DNA of 64,000 nt from Synechococcus sp. CC9311 (lineage in GTDB: Bacteria > Cyanobacteriota > Cyanobacteriia > PCC-6307 > Cyanobiaceae): positions 1,612,001 to 1,676,000 of the forward strand of contig NC_008319.1 in assembly GCF_000014585.1 (NCBI RefSeq), in the 5' to 3' direction. The translations under genes and the position numbers were made by a program. Of this stretch, positions 7,263 through 15,579 are shown piece after piece. Under the pieces are notes generated by a model. The model saw only the letters and a program-made list of their open reading frames with translations. It searched no databases and was not told the origin of the DNA. The first letter of the stretch is position 1. Each line of letters starts with the position of its first letter.

Positions 7263-8113
7263 ATAACCAAGCCAGATCGAACTGTCTTGATCACGGGGGC
7301 ATCGAGCGGAATTGGCAAAGCCACAGCTCTTCTTCTGCATCAAAAGTGGAAGGTCATCGCAACAGTAAGGAAAACAGAATCGATTAGCAATCTTCGGGAG
7401 TCAGGTACCGAAGTGCTGCCTCTTGACATAAGTAACATCGATTCAAGAAATCCTCTTTTGACATAAATCCGTCAATAATTGGAGATCTAGCAGCCCTGGT
7501 CAACAACGAAGAATTGGGAGAAGTAGAACCTATGGAAACCATTTCAACACCAATGGCTCAGGACCAGTGTGATGTATACGTTTCGGCCTGATCGTGCTCA
7601 ACAAAATGATTTCACCAGAAATGAGAAAACGTGAAAAAGCAGGGTCATCAATCATTAATCGCTCGCGGGTCGATTGACAACTACTGGAATCAGTTAGTTC
7701 CGGGCAAGCAAGCAAGCAAGCTTGTCTTGGATGCATTAATCGGTGCTTTGCAACTCGAGATTGACCAATTCGGTATCAAAGTCGTCATTATTAAACGCGG
7801 ATTAATTGAGGCTAGCGTCGAAACCATCGAGGGAAAATCAATGCCTGAAGCTCAACGCGACCCCACTTGGGCTCCAATGATGAAGAAAGTGGAAGGAAGT
7901 TGGAAAGAGGGCTTCAAAAGGACATCCCAAGCAGATGTCGTCGCTGAAACCATCCCAAAAGCCTTGAATGCAAGAGCACCAAAAGCCCGATATCGATGCG
8001 AACACAAAGCCGAATCTGCAGTCATACAAAGGCTGCTGGCCACTTATTTGCGGGACGCCATTCTTCGCTTACAGATGGAACAATCGCTACCAAATCAAAT
8101 CACGAAGCGCTAA
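7263..8113 (+). pseudogene. decayed short-chain dehydrogenase/reductase, three frameshifts
   Basis: Consecutive parts of one SDR protein are spread over three frames. Frame A, from 7263, reads TVLITGASSGIGKATALLL and has the TGxxxGxG cofactor motif, then VRKTESISNL and LPLDISN, with a stop at 7464. Another frame, from about 7451 to 7589, gives GDLAALVNNEELGEVEPMET, the NNAG region with AG changed to EE. A third, 7582-7675, gives FGLIVLNKMISPEMRKRE. From about 7660 the frame returns to give VPGKQASKLVLDALIGALQL, where the catalytic Tyr of YxASK is Lys, and then runs to 8113. The expected start codon position at 7263 reads ATA. It is non-functional as an SDR unless these are sequencing errors. 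It lies just upstream of ocp. Confidence 0.85.
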
Positions 8114-8164
8114 CGCCTCGATACACAGTGTTACACTTCACAAAACTTCAAGCGCGTGGCTTCC

Positions 8165-9121
8165 ATGTTCACAATCGATAAGGCCGCCCAGATTTTTCCA
8201 GATACACGCACTGCAGATGCTGTTCCAGCAATTACCGCTCGCTATAAATTGTTGAGTGCAGAGGATCAACTCGCACTCATCTGGTTTGCCTATTTAGAAA
8301 TGGGGCGCACGATCACAGTTGCAGCTCCTGGCGCCGCACGAATGGCGATCGCACAGCCAACCTTGGATGAAATTATTGGGATGAGCTTCAGCGAGCAAAG
8401 CCGAGTGATGTGCGACTTGGCAGGAAAGGTTGATGCTCCCATTTCAAAGCGTTATGCCTTCTGGTCGATCAACGTGAAGTTGGGGTTCTGGTACGAGCTT
8501 GGCGAGCTAATGCGTCAAGGAAAAGTTGCACCAATTCCCGAAGGCTATAAGTTGTCAGCCAATGCAAATGCCGTTCTTGAATCAGTCAAGAAAGTTGAGC
8601 AAGGACAGCAAATCAGCATTTTACGTAACTTTGTTGTTGACATGGGCTTTGACCCCGACAGCGACGATTCAGCCATTATTTCTGAACCGATTGTCAACCC
8701 AACACCTTCAGAAGCTCGCGAGAAAGTCTTCATTCCTGGTGTATTGAATCAAACTGTTCTTGACTATATGGAATTGCTTAATTCCAATGATTTTGATGGA
8801 TTGATTCAATTGTTCTTATCGGACGGTGCTCTTCAACCTCCCTTTCAAAGACCTATCGTCGGAACAGAAGCTATTCTTAGATTCTTCAAACGCGATTGTC
8901 AAAATTTAAAGCTTTTGCCTAAAGGCGGTTATGGCGAACCCACCGATGGTGGTTTCAACCAAATCAAAGTGACCGGACAAGTTCAAACTCCATGGTTTGG
9001 AGGAGAAGTCGGCATGAATGTTGCTTGGCGTTTCTTGCTCGACGAGAACGACAAAATCTATTTCGTTGCAATCGACCTCCTAGCCTCACCAGCTGAACTT
9101 CTGAAACTTGGTAGAAGCTAA
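8165..9121 (+). CDS. ocp: orange carotenoid protein
   Basis: A blue-light photoreceptor that binds a keto-carotenoid and quenches phycobilisome excitation. The N-terminal all-helical carotenoid-binding domain spans about residues 1-160 (MFTIDKAAQIFPD, SAEDQLALIWFAYLEMG, KLGFWYELG). A linker leads to the NTF2-like C-terminal domain, about 190-318. Tyr201 and Trp288, which hold the carotenoid carbonyl, and Trp277 are present. The interdomain salt-bridge arginine is present (R154), while its partner, Glu244 in Synechocystis as I recall it, is Asp here. Length 318 is normal. The start at ATG 8165 matches the family N terminus. It overlaps crtW by 14 bases. Confidence 0.95.
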   Translation: MFTIDKAAQIFPDTRTADAVPAITARYKLLSAEDQLALIWFAYLEMGRTITVAAPGAARMAIAQPTLDEIIGMSFSEQSRVMCDLAGKVDAPISKRYAFWSINVKLGFWYELGELMRQGKVAPIPEGYKLSANANAVLESVKKVEQGQQISILRNFVVDMGFDPDSDDSAIISEPIVNPTPSEAREKVFIPGVLNQTVLDYMELLNSNDFDGLIQLFLSDGALQPPFQRPIVGTEAILRFFKRDCQNLKLLPKGGYGEPTDGGFNQIKVTGQVQTPWFGGEVGMNVAWRFLLDENDKIYFVAIDLLASPAELLKLGRS

Positions 9122-9869
9122 ATCAATTCAGAATCATGAGTTGGGTTTAGTGCTCGCAGCATTGATTACAGCGATTTGGCTCATCACACTTGTGAGTTGC
9201 CTTTCGTTAAATTTGGAGTCTTTGCAGCTTTGGGCATTAATCCCACTCGTGATGTTGAGAACTTTTGTTCAAACAGGTTTATTCATCATTGGACACGACG
9301 CCATGCATGAAAACCTCGCACCCAAAAGTCCAAAACTGAACTGCTGCATTGGACGTACTGCTCTCATTCTTTATGCAGGTCTCAATTATCGCCTCTGCAA
9401 AAGAAATCATGCTCTTCACCACTTAAAGGCAGAGACAGAACGAGATCCTGATTTCCAAAGTCATCCAGACCATTCAGCATTGCGCTGGTTTTGGGACTTC
9501 CTGACCCGATACTTAAATGCTGGACCTCTCACGATTCTGGCGATGTACTGGATGACTCTCGTCATCCTTATCCCTTCAACGAATGAACAAGCAATTTTAT
9601 CCGTTGCTGTGTTCTGCGTCCTCCCTTTGATCCTCAGCGCGCTGCAACTCTTTTTTGTAGGCACCTGGTTTCCTCACCATCTCAATAAGAACAATCCCAA
9701 TCGTCAGACACCGAGGAGTTTGACGATTCATCCATTGCTCTCGTTCGCAGCTTGCTATCACTTTGGATATCATCGCGAACATCACCTATCACCGTCCACC
9801 CCCTGGTTTGATCTTCCGCGTTTGCGTCAACGATCCCCATTGAGTCAGACGGCCTGTACCTCCGGCTAA
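9108..9869 (+). CDS. crtW: beta-carotene ketolase, CrtW type
   Basis: A membrane di-iron oxygenase that puts the 4-keto group on beta-carotene rings, giving echinenone or canthaxanthin, the pigments OCP needs. The three histidine clusters of the fatty-acid-hydroxylase-like fold are visible: HDAMH (63-67), HALHH (101-105) and HREHH (222-226). Hydrophobic helices lie between them. The start is a TTG inside the last codons of ocp, so the two are probably translated together. Length 253 fits CrtW. An additional role on free thylakoid carotenoids cannot be excluded. Confidence 0.9.
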   Translation: MVEAKSIQNHELGLVLAALITAIWLITLVSCLSLNLESLQLWALIPLVMLRTFVQTGLFIIGHDAMHENLAPKSPKLNCCIGRTALILYAGLNYRLCKRNHALHHLKAETERDPDFQSHPDHSALRWFWDFLTRYLNAGPLTILAMYWMTLVILIPSTNEQAILSVAVFCVLPLILSALQLFFVGTWFPHHLNKNNPNRQTPRSLTIHPLLSFAACYHFGYHREHHLSPSTPWFDLPRLRQRSPLSQTACTSG

Positions 9870-9892
9870 CACCACCTCTTTTGAATCACGTC

Positions 9893-10213
9893 ATGACGCA
9901 AGTTGACTGGCCTTCCGCAGAAACAGAAATTGCGCGCAAAGCTTTCCAAAAAGGCAACGAGCGTGCCGTGACTGTTTTAATCAGTGTTATCCAAAATATG
10001 AGTCAGTCTTTGAGTACGTTGGAATCAGTTTGCTCACTCCATGACTATCTGAGTACCGAGAGATTTGAGATAGAAGGGCGAATGGAATTCAATCACGACA
10101 CAATTCTTTTTTCTCTCGCAGAAATGATGAAAAGAAATCTGATAGAGGCCAATGATCTGCAGGGACTAGATCCTAAAAAAGTCTCAAAAATCAAAGCAAT
10201 GTCTTTGTTTTAA
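9893..10213 (+). CDS. frp: fluorescence recovery protein
   Basis: An all-helical dimeric protein that detaches active OCP from phycobilisomes and speeds its return to the orange form. It aligns along its length with the Synechocystis protein as I recall it: WPSAETEIARKAFQKG, then LHDYLSTERFEIEGR (the conserved HD.LS..R.EI.G motif) and a C-terminal LIEANDLQGLDPKKVSKIKA. I chose ATG 9893; ATG 9881 would add four residues. It follows crtW by 23 bases and closes the ocp-crtW-frp operon. Confidence 0.9.
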   Translation: MTQVDWPSAETEIARKAFQKGNERAVTVLISVIQNMSQSLSTLESVCSLHDYLSTERFEIEGRMEFNHDTILFSLAEMMKRNLIEANDLQGLDPKKVSKIKAMSLF

Positions 10214-10335
10214 GACTAAACATCCAAAAATCAACAACGACATTACTACTGAGTAGTGCATTGATTCCAATAATTTACTGACAAATTACAAAATTTGTAT
10301 GCAGATTAAAGCATCTCATATACAAAGCATTAATA

Positions 10336-10503
10336 TCATGAAGCATCTGATTCATTGTCATTTTCAACGGAAGGACCTTTCTCAAGTTTGCGCTGTGCTT
10401 TTGCGGCTTTCTTCAGAATTTTTTGCGCCTCGCCTCTTGTGAGGCACTCTTCAGCTCGTGATTGAAGCTTATGAAGTTTTCGATGCTGCTTAGCGGGATT
10501 CAT
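10336..10503 (-). CDS. small basic protein (55 aa)
   Basis: ATG 10503 has an AAGG 1-4 bases upstream and a GGTAGG further up. The protein is highly basic and helical (MNPAKQHRKLHKLQSRAEE, then EAQKILKKAAKAQRKLEKG) with an acidic tail (ENDNESDAS). This suggests RNA or ribosome association by composition only. It is convergent with frp. No family recognised. Confidence 0.5.
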   Translation of the reverse strand: MNPAKQHRKLHKLQSRAEECLTRGEAQKILKKAAKAQRKLEKGPSVENDNESDAS

Positions 10504-10663
10504 CCTTTACCTACCCATACCCCTTTTTAACATTTTTAAAGGGACACAGGCAACTGAGCGGGTGATTTCCTCGCCACCCAACAACATCAGTAACCATCTG
10601 AACCCAGAAGCCACATATTGACAGCTGTTCTCAGCATGCTGAGGCAGCACTCAACTAGATGCC

Positions 10664-11518
10664 GTGGCGCCTTGGTGGGATATACCAATCTTGATCAGCC
10701 TCGGACTCCTAGCGGGAGGGTTGGCTGGATTGTTAGGGATCGGTGGCGGGCTTATTTTTGCGCCTGTTCTCCTTTGGCTCAACCTGCCTCCTCATCAAGC
10801 GCTCGCTACTAGCAGCTTTGCCATTGTCCCAACCGCATTAGCAGGGACAATCGTGCATCTTCAAAGTGGACGCCTGCCTTCACGATCAGCGTTAGCGATC
10901 GGCTTAGCAGGATTCGGATCAGCGTTTTTATTTGGTGGGCTCGGTGGCCTTGCTGCTGGATGGGTGCTGGTGGCAATGCAGACAGGGGTCTATGTATTGT
11001 TGGCTTTCACCATCCAAGAGCCGCCACAGGCTGAGGTTGAACCAGATCCAAATGCAGAAACAGTCACAGATATCGATATAGAAAAAAAAGAGAAAGAAGA
11101 GAAAGAAGAGATCAAGGTGCCACTCTGCCCAGAAACAAAAGAAACCTCTGCACCCCTGCTGGCAAGTGTGGGCTGCATCGCGGGTTGGACAGCAGGCATG
11201 CTTGGTCTCGGCGGAGGACTTGTGCTCGTACCACTCATGAGTGGGCCTTTCTCAGTCCCCATCCATCAAGCCATTCGACTCAGCACAGTGGCAGTGCTTT
11301 GCTCAGCGAGTGCAGCGTCACTGCAATTTCTGCACGAAGGTCGGGGTATTCCCTGGATGGGACTCACGCTGGGAAGCGTGGCGGCACTAGCCGCCCAATG
11401 GACCGCAAAACGCCTGGATCTTTTTGATTCGCTTGTATTAGTTCGTTGTCTACGCGGACTAGCCATCGTGTTGGCCATCGACAGCAGCCGCCGCGCCATT
11501 CAGCTAGTACTGAATTGA
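10664..11518 (+). CDS. TauE/SafE-family sulfite/anion exporter
   Basis: A predicted inner-membrane permease with eight helices in two repeats. Each repeat starts with the family Gly-rich signature: GGLAGLLGIGGGLIFAPVL (about 18-36) and AGMLGLGGGLVLVPLMS (about 179-195). The halves are separated by an unusual cytoplasmic linker of Glu/Lys repeats (IEKKEKEEKEEIK, about 140-152). Family members export sulfite, sulfoacetate or related anions; the substrate here is unknown. The start is GTG 10664. It appears to be transcribed alone. Confidence 0.85.
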   Translation: MAPWWDIPILISLGLLAGGLAGLLGIGGGLIFAPVLLWLNLPPHQALATSSFAIVPTALAGTIVHLQSGRLPSRSALAIGLAGFGSAFLFGGLGGLAAGWVLVAMQTGVYVLLAFTIQEPPQAEVEPDPNAETVTDIDIEKKEKEEKEEIKVPLCPETKETSAPLLASVGCIAGWTAGMLGLGGGLVLVPLMSGPFSVPIHQAIRLSTVAVLCSASAASLQFLHEGRGIPWMGLTLGSVAALAAQWTAKRLDLFDSLVLVRCLRGLAIVLAIDSSRRAIQLVLN

Positions 11519-11667
11519 CCCCTCATGTCCATGCAAAAGCAGAAAACAAAGGCATAGTATTGACCGAACAAGTTTCACATTTCATTGACCACCAATCAAT
11601 CTTTCAGCCATTTTTAAGGACAACAAAACTCGACTGAATATTATTCTTAGAAGAACAAGATAGTCCC

Positions 11668-11841
11668 ATGACATGCGCCCTGAAAGCATTTCATTATGGC
11701 AATTCGAAGAACAATCCACTGCGACAACTCATTACCAAGACAGTTGTCATAGGAGTGATTGCACCAGTTCTAGCCGCAGTAACTCTTAGCCAAAACCTGT
11801 CTTCATCAGCAACAGATACAACTAAATTTCAACTCTGGTGA
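11668..11841 (+). CDS. possible small membrane protein (57 aa)
   Basis: ATG 11668 opens a frame with a basic N terminus and one hydrophobic segment (TVVIGVIAPVLAAVTLSQN, about 28-46), which could be a membrane anchor or cleavable signal (LAA). The ribosome-binding site is weak. No family recognised; coding status is uncertain. Confidence 0.35.
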   Translation: MTCALKAFHYGNSKNNPLRQLITKTVVIGVIAPVLAAVTLSQNLSSSATDTTKFQLW

Positions 11842-11924
11842 TTGAAAACCCAAATTGCATGGAGTGGGATATTGCCAATTGCAGCGAATGAAGAGAGAAT
11901 GCAGCCATAGTGAATAGGCAACAG

Positions 11925-12086
11925 ATGGCCAACGATTCAGACAAGAGCAAGGATTACTGGATCGACGAAATTTCCTTCCTGGAATCACGACTGAATGGAA
12001 GTCAAGGTGACATCGATTCCGAGGATCGATTCGCCTGCGAAGAAGCGCTGAAGATAGCGAAGGAAAATCTTTCTTCCCACTCATAG
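11925..12086 (+). CDS. small acidic protein (53 aa)
   Basis: ATG 11925 starts MANDSDKSKDYWIDEISFLE, followed by SRLNGSQGDIDSEDRF and CEEALKIAKENL. The regular polar/hydrophobic pattern suggests two short helices. A weak AGGC lies upstream. No family recognised. Confidence 0.4.
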   Translation: MANDSDKSKDYWIDEISFLESRLNGSQGDIDSEDRFACEEALKIAKENLSSHS

Positions 12087-12666
12087 TCTCAACCAACATT
12101 CTCAACATTAACCGATTAATTCAGCACCTAAAAAAGAGTCAGGGAAAAATCAAACCCATACCAAGAACAACAAAAAATCAAACTTATCAATACCAAAGCA
12201 AAAACATCATTTCCCTCAAACCCAAATCGTCCCCTACTGAAACTTGCGTCCTGTTTCATTTCCCACCTCAATCACAACAAGTATCTCGCGCACAGGCAAA
12301 CAATAAGAGCCATCGCAACAGTAGTCATAACACAACTCAAGGCATTTCCTAGGGAGCATTTTTATCAATGCAAAGCAGAGATCAAATCTCCATGGCATTT
12401 GACAAATCCGATCATTTTTTTAAAGCTATAGCGACAGTTCGAACTCATCACAGACCAGTCAAACAGTCTTAAATGAAATCCAAAAGGCATCTCAGCTTAT
12501 TTAGGAGAATCAAATCGCCTATCTCTATCATTTAAGTACTCAAAATCCCCAGCCCAAAGCTCTTATCGCAATAGGTAAGGCCAGAACACTGATCTCCAAT
12601 TTCGGCAAAAAAGTCTCAGCAAAGGCTTTGCTGCGGCATGGTAACCATCTGCCCACTATCCAAGAC
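12087..12666. other. long AT-rich spacer
   Basis: About 580 bases without a convincing gene. A 34-codon frame (ATG 12368 to TAA 12470) has AGGGAG 13 bases upstream but no recognisable product. No strong hairpin seen. Confidence 0.45.
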
Positions 12667-13170
12667 ATGCTTCGGCGCTCCATCATTTCCATGTTGATCG
12701 CAATGTGTTTGCTGATCAGTACCCCCGTGCTAGCCGCTGAGCTGCGGTTGAGTGACGTGGCCTTAGCTCCTTGCGACGTCAATGATCCAGGGGCTCAACC
12801 CGGTCAGGCTCTCGGGAATACACGCAACAACATCACGAGCCCTGAGGGAGCGAGCTGCTATGTACTCAGCGGCACAGTGGAGAATCCAAGCAAACGCGTT
12901 GTCGTCGATACGGATGTGTATGCACGCATTCTTGATCGCAGTGGTGAACCGGTGCTTCAAAACCGAACACGGGTTGGATCCATTGGAGATGTGGAACCCG
13001 GGTCCCAAGCCTTTGCCCTCAGACTCGCTGTTCCCAAAGGAACACCAGGCCCCTTTGATGTCAAAAACCCAAGAGCTCGGGGATTCAATTCTCCAGTCCG
13101 TAGTCGTGCCAATGACGACGATGAATTACTACCACTCGAACAGAATGTGGTGACGGCAGCGCAGGATTGA
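12667..13170 (+). CDS. secreted hypothetical protein (167 aa)
   Basis: A clear Sec signal peptide (MLRRSIISMLIAMCLLISTPVLA) is followed by a beta-rich domain: SCYVLSGTVENPSKRVVVDTDV, then LDRSGEPVLQNRTRVGSIGDV and FALRLAVPKG. The wording 'VENPS...V..D..VYARI.D..G' resembles domains that recount differences between free and tethered chains in extracellular proteins (FxLYD-like), tentatively. A 13-codon longer frame begins at 12628, but the signal peptide fits ATG 12667. It is followed within 2 bases by the 58-aa ORF at 13173. Confidence 0.65.
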   Translation: MLRRSIISMLIAMCLLISTPVLAAELRLSDVALAPCDVNDPGAQPGQALGNTRNNITSPEGASCYVLSGTVENPSKRVVVDTDVYARILDRSGEPVLQNRTRVGSIGDVEPGSQAFALRLAVPKGTPGPFDVKNPRARGFNSPVRSRANDDDELLPLEQNVVTAAQD

Positions 13171-13172
13171 AA

Positions 13173-13349
13173 ATGAGTTCCCCGATCAAGTCTGGATTCA
13201 CCATGCTGGGCTTGATTGCATTGATGTTGCTCATCAGCATGAACCCAAGAGCAGCGAAATTAGACTCCCCTCTCCGTTCGATCAAAGACAATCGAATGAT
13301 GCCCCGCAACAGCATGCGACGACTTAGGGACCAACGAATACGAGACTGA
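13173..13349 (+). CDS. small basic membrane protein (58 aa)
   Basis: ATG 13173 with AGGA 8 bases upstream lies right after the secreted-protein stop. A hydrophobic segment (FTMLGLIALMLLISMNP) is followed by a strongly basic tail (MMPRNSMRRLRDQRIRD). It could be a signal-anchored peptide. Probably co-transcribed with the 12667 gene. No family recognised. Confidence 0.5.
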   Translation: MSSPIKSGFTMLGLIALMLLISMNPRAAKLDSPLRSIKDNRMMPRNSMRRLRDQRIRD

Positions 13350-13391
13350 TCGGCCAACCATTTGAATAGCTCAGTGTTCGTTGATCCAAAA

Positions 13392-14051
13392 TCAGTTGAT
13401 GTCAAACAGGGAACCCTGGATGGACGATGGAAAGGGTTCTTGCTCTCCCCGTTGAATCTGCTCCACCTTCCAACCTTGAGGATCCCAACCCATGAGGAGT
13501 GGCTCTAGAGCCCGAAGGTCATGCGCATCAGCGCTGGCTAGCCAGGCCTCCTCCAGACCATCCGGAATTAACACAGGCATTCGATCATGAAGCGGCTGAA
13601 TGAGAGCATTCGGCTCGGTGGTGAGAATCGTGCAGGTATCTAGTTCACTTCCATCTGAGCCAAGCCAGCGTTCCCACAACCCAGCGATCCAAAAGGAACG
13701 TTGATCACGACGGCAAACAAAGTGGTTTTTCTCGAAAAATCCTGTGGCTGGGATCAAACATCGCCGATGACGCCAAGCCGCCTTGAAGCTTGACTTCTCT
13801 GCGACAGTTTCCGAGCGGGCGTTGATGGGTCTAGGGCCGGCAGATGGGTCTTTCGCCCAAGAGGGAATCAAACCCCAAAGCATGAGCGCAGCGTCGATCT
13901 TGCCCTCCTCTTGACGCAATCCCAACACAGGCTCGGAAGGGCGAATGAGCTCTCGAGGCGCATAGCGCGACAGGTGCACATCAGACATCCGCTCCCGAAT
14001 AGCCACCGGAAGCTGAAGGGCATCTGCCGTGAGAGCAAAACGACCACACAT
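13392..14051 (-). CDS. SRAP-domain protein (YedK/HMCES family)
   Basis: A protein that forms a thiazolidine crosslink with abasic sites in single-stranded DNA and shields them. The start at ATG 14051 places the catalytic Cys at position 2 (MCGRFAL), as needed after Met removal. Other signatures are present: PINARSETV (about 79-87), IPATGFFE with the catalytic Glu (about 104-111), and LHDRMPVLI with the conserved His (about 160-168). Length 219 is typical. Upstream in-frame ATGs would bury the Cys and are rejected. Confidence 0.9.
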   Translation of the reverse strand: MCGRFALTADALQLPVAIRERMSDVHLSRYAPRELIRPSEPVLGLRQEEGKIDAALMLWGLIPSWAKDPSAGPRPINARSETVAEKSSFKAAWRHRRCLIPATGFFEKNHFVCRRDQRSFWIAGLWERWLGSDGSELDTCTILTTEPNALIQPLHDRMPVLIPDGLEEAWLASADAHDLRALEPLLMGWDPQGWKVEQIQRGEQEPFPSSIQGSLFDIN

Positions 14052-14247
14052 GTCATCCATCATCAATGGCGGATGGGATAGGTGGCGGGCAACGTCGATA
14101 AAAATCTCACGGATGGGAGATCAAAGTCGTCAGAATTGTGTCAATTTTGTAGACGCAGGAATGCTTCCTCTAAATCCGTTCTGCCTGATCAGTGCAGGCA
14201 AGGTTGCTGGCCTTAAAGCCACCATCGTGATCCTGATGGTGATGTTG

Positions 14248-14388
14248 ATGAAATCCAAGCTTCTACGCATCAAGATGTCGCTTCTGGGCTCCTTGATTGG
14301 TTTCACCCTGTTGGTTGGCTTCCTGCTCACCACCGGAGCCCTGACGCTTGTTGCAGGTGGAGCAGCTGTCTACGCGGCCAAAAAATAA
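14248..14388 (+). CDS. possible small membrane peptide (46 aa)
   Basis: The frame's final part is a strong hydrophobic helix with small residues (LIGFTLLVGFLLTTGALTLV, then AGGAAVYAAKK), preceded by KSKLLRIK. ATGs at 14242, 14248 and 14275 are all possible starts and none has a strong ribosome-binding site. The longer frame from 14029 overlaps SRAP antisense and is unlikely. Confidence 0.4.
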   Translation: MKSKLLRIKMSLLGSLIGFTLLVGFLLTTGALTLVAGGAAVYAAKK

Positions 14389-14438
14389 GGAATTGAATCC
14401 AACATTATTGTGGGTGCAGTCCAGCAGGACCTCAGCAC

Positions 14439-15317
14439 TCAACCCAATTCCAAACAGGCCAAAGCAAACACATCACTTAAATCAACGTTTGGGAGACCAC
14501 CTCGGTACATCCGCATGGTTTCCGACTGAGCCGTAAAACCAAGTGTGGCCATGAGCTCCTCCACCGCAGGATTAAATCCGGGGGTATCGATCAACAACAC
14601 CCCCGGGTGGCGTTGCTGAAGGTTTCGGATGAGATAAGCGGCTAACTCAGGAGAATCAGCGAGGAGCGGTCCGATCCTCCAACCTTCTCCCTCTTGCAAC
14701 AGGCAGGGGCGAATGCGCCCGAAACCATGACAGTTTCCCTTGTCATCAAAAAGAGTAAGAACTTGACCAGATTGGTGTCCTAGCCAATCGGCAAGGAAGT
14801 GGGGTCTGGGGCTTAGCTCCCTTTGAGCGTCGTACAACTGAACAGCATCTGAAGGAACACTGCTCCCCTTCACCACCTTCAAACCGGGCGGAAGATCGCC
14901 CCACAAGTCTTCTGAATTGCTCTCGTTGAAGCAGCTCCAACGGGTGGTCAACGAAGACGCTTCAAATCCCCATCCTGCATAGTCCAAGATTCGAGCTGGG
15001 GCAGCCTCTAATCCAATGCAGGTGAGATCAGAAAGGTGATCGAGAGCATGCTTCCAAAGCTGTTGTCCATACCCATGACCTCTCTGATGGGGGACAACGA
15101 GATAAAGACCAATAAACCCATAATCAGGGTTGTACCGAACGCCAGCAATGCAACCAATCGGCTCTTGATCGAGCCAGGCGATCCACAACCCTTGCCGATC
15201 CGTATGCCTGTAAATCTCAATATCCCCAAGACCTGGAGCAAATCCCTCACGACGAGACCAATCCGTCACGATTGGAATCTGGTTTGACTCCAATTCACAA
15301 ATTTGAAGAGACCCCAT
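14439..15317 (-). CDS. GNAT-family N-acetyltransferase (292 aa, two-domain)
   Basis: The N-terminal half is a GNAT acetyltransferase. GLYLVVPHQRGHGYGQQLWK (about residues 80-99) is motif A with the Q/RxxGxG acetyl-CoA loop, preceded by the strand IGCIAGVRYNP. The C-terminal half (GHGFGRIRPC, WRIGPLLADSPELAAYL and LLIDTPGFNP, then MRMYRG at the end) matches the second domain seen in the YitI/Acetyltransf_18-type subfamily. The substrate is unknown. Start at ATG 15317 (MGSLQICEL); the frame continues ten codons further upstream. Confidence 0.8.
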   Translation of the reverse strand: MGSLQICELESNQIPIVTDWSRREGFAPGLGDIEIYRHTDRQGLWIAWLDQEPIGCIAGVRYNPDYGFIGLYLVVPHQRGHGYGQQLWKHALDHLSDLTCIGLEAAPARILDYAGWGFEASSLTTRWSCFNESNSEDLWGDLPPGLKVVKGSSVPSDAVQLYDAQRELSPRPHFLADWLGHQSGQVLTLFDDKGNCHGFGRIRPCLLQEGEGWRIGPLLADSPELAAYLIRNLQQRHPGVLLIDTPGFNPAVEELMATLGFTAQSETMRMYRGGLPNVDLSDVFALACLELG

Positions 15318-15373
15318 CCAACCAATACAAACGTTGCACGGCCTCAATCATGGGGAAAAACCCTCTTAGATAC

Positions 15374-15556
15374 TCAGAATTCATTCTTGAATATTCGTTC
15401 CAAATCTTTTCGAAACTGTTGGGAGCTCAAAGGCTGAGCTTTTTGCCTCGCTGAATTTCTAAGCAGCAAGGAACGAATCCACCAGACCTGAAGAGCTGCA
15501 AAGAAAAACCCCACAGTCAGAAAACTGACTGTGGGGGAATCGAGTGGAAGGGCCAT
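15374..15556 (-). CDS. small single-pass membrane protein (60 aa)
   Basis: ATG 15556 starts MALPLDSPTVSFLTVGFFFA, then ALQVWWIRSLLLRNS and a basic-acidic tail ending RKDLERIFKNEF. The membrane helix with a Trp-Trp boundary looks genuine. However, codons for SPTVSFLTVGFFF form a textbook intrinsic terminator (15500-15536), so full-length mRNA would have to read through it. Either the ORF is spurious or its expression is conditional. It is divergent from the 55-aa ORF at 15580. Confidence 0.4.
   Translation of the reverse strand: MALPLDSPTVSFLTVGFFFAALQVWWIRSLLLRNSARQKAQPLSSQQFRKDLERIFKNEF
15500..15536 (-). terminator. strong intrinsic terminator, minus strand
   Basis: A perfect 12-bp stem (CCCCACAGTCAG / CTGACTGTGGGG) with a 4-base loop is followed on the minus strand by TTTTTCTTT. 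It most likely ends transcripts from doxX (stop at 15761), about 225 bases upstream on that strand. It lies inside the 60-aa reading frame 15374-15556. Confidence 0.75.
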
Positions 15557-15579
15557 GACTGTGACTCTGATCAAGCAGG

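Noticed and set aside
7631-8113. A 160-aa 'hypothetical protein'
   Set aside because: It is only the last part of the frameshifted SDR pseudogene, beginning in the middle of the fold.
10281-10298. ACAAATT/AATTTGT hairpin after frp
   Set aside because: AT-only 7-bp stem without a T-run; too weak to call a terminator.
11806-12108. 100-aa minus-strand frame
   Set aside because: Arg/Ser/Cys-rich and overlaps the more protein-like plus-strand small ORFs at 11668 and 11925.
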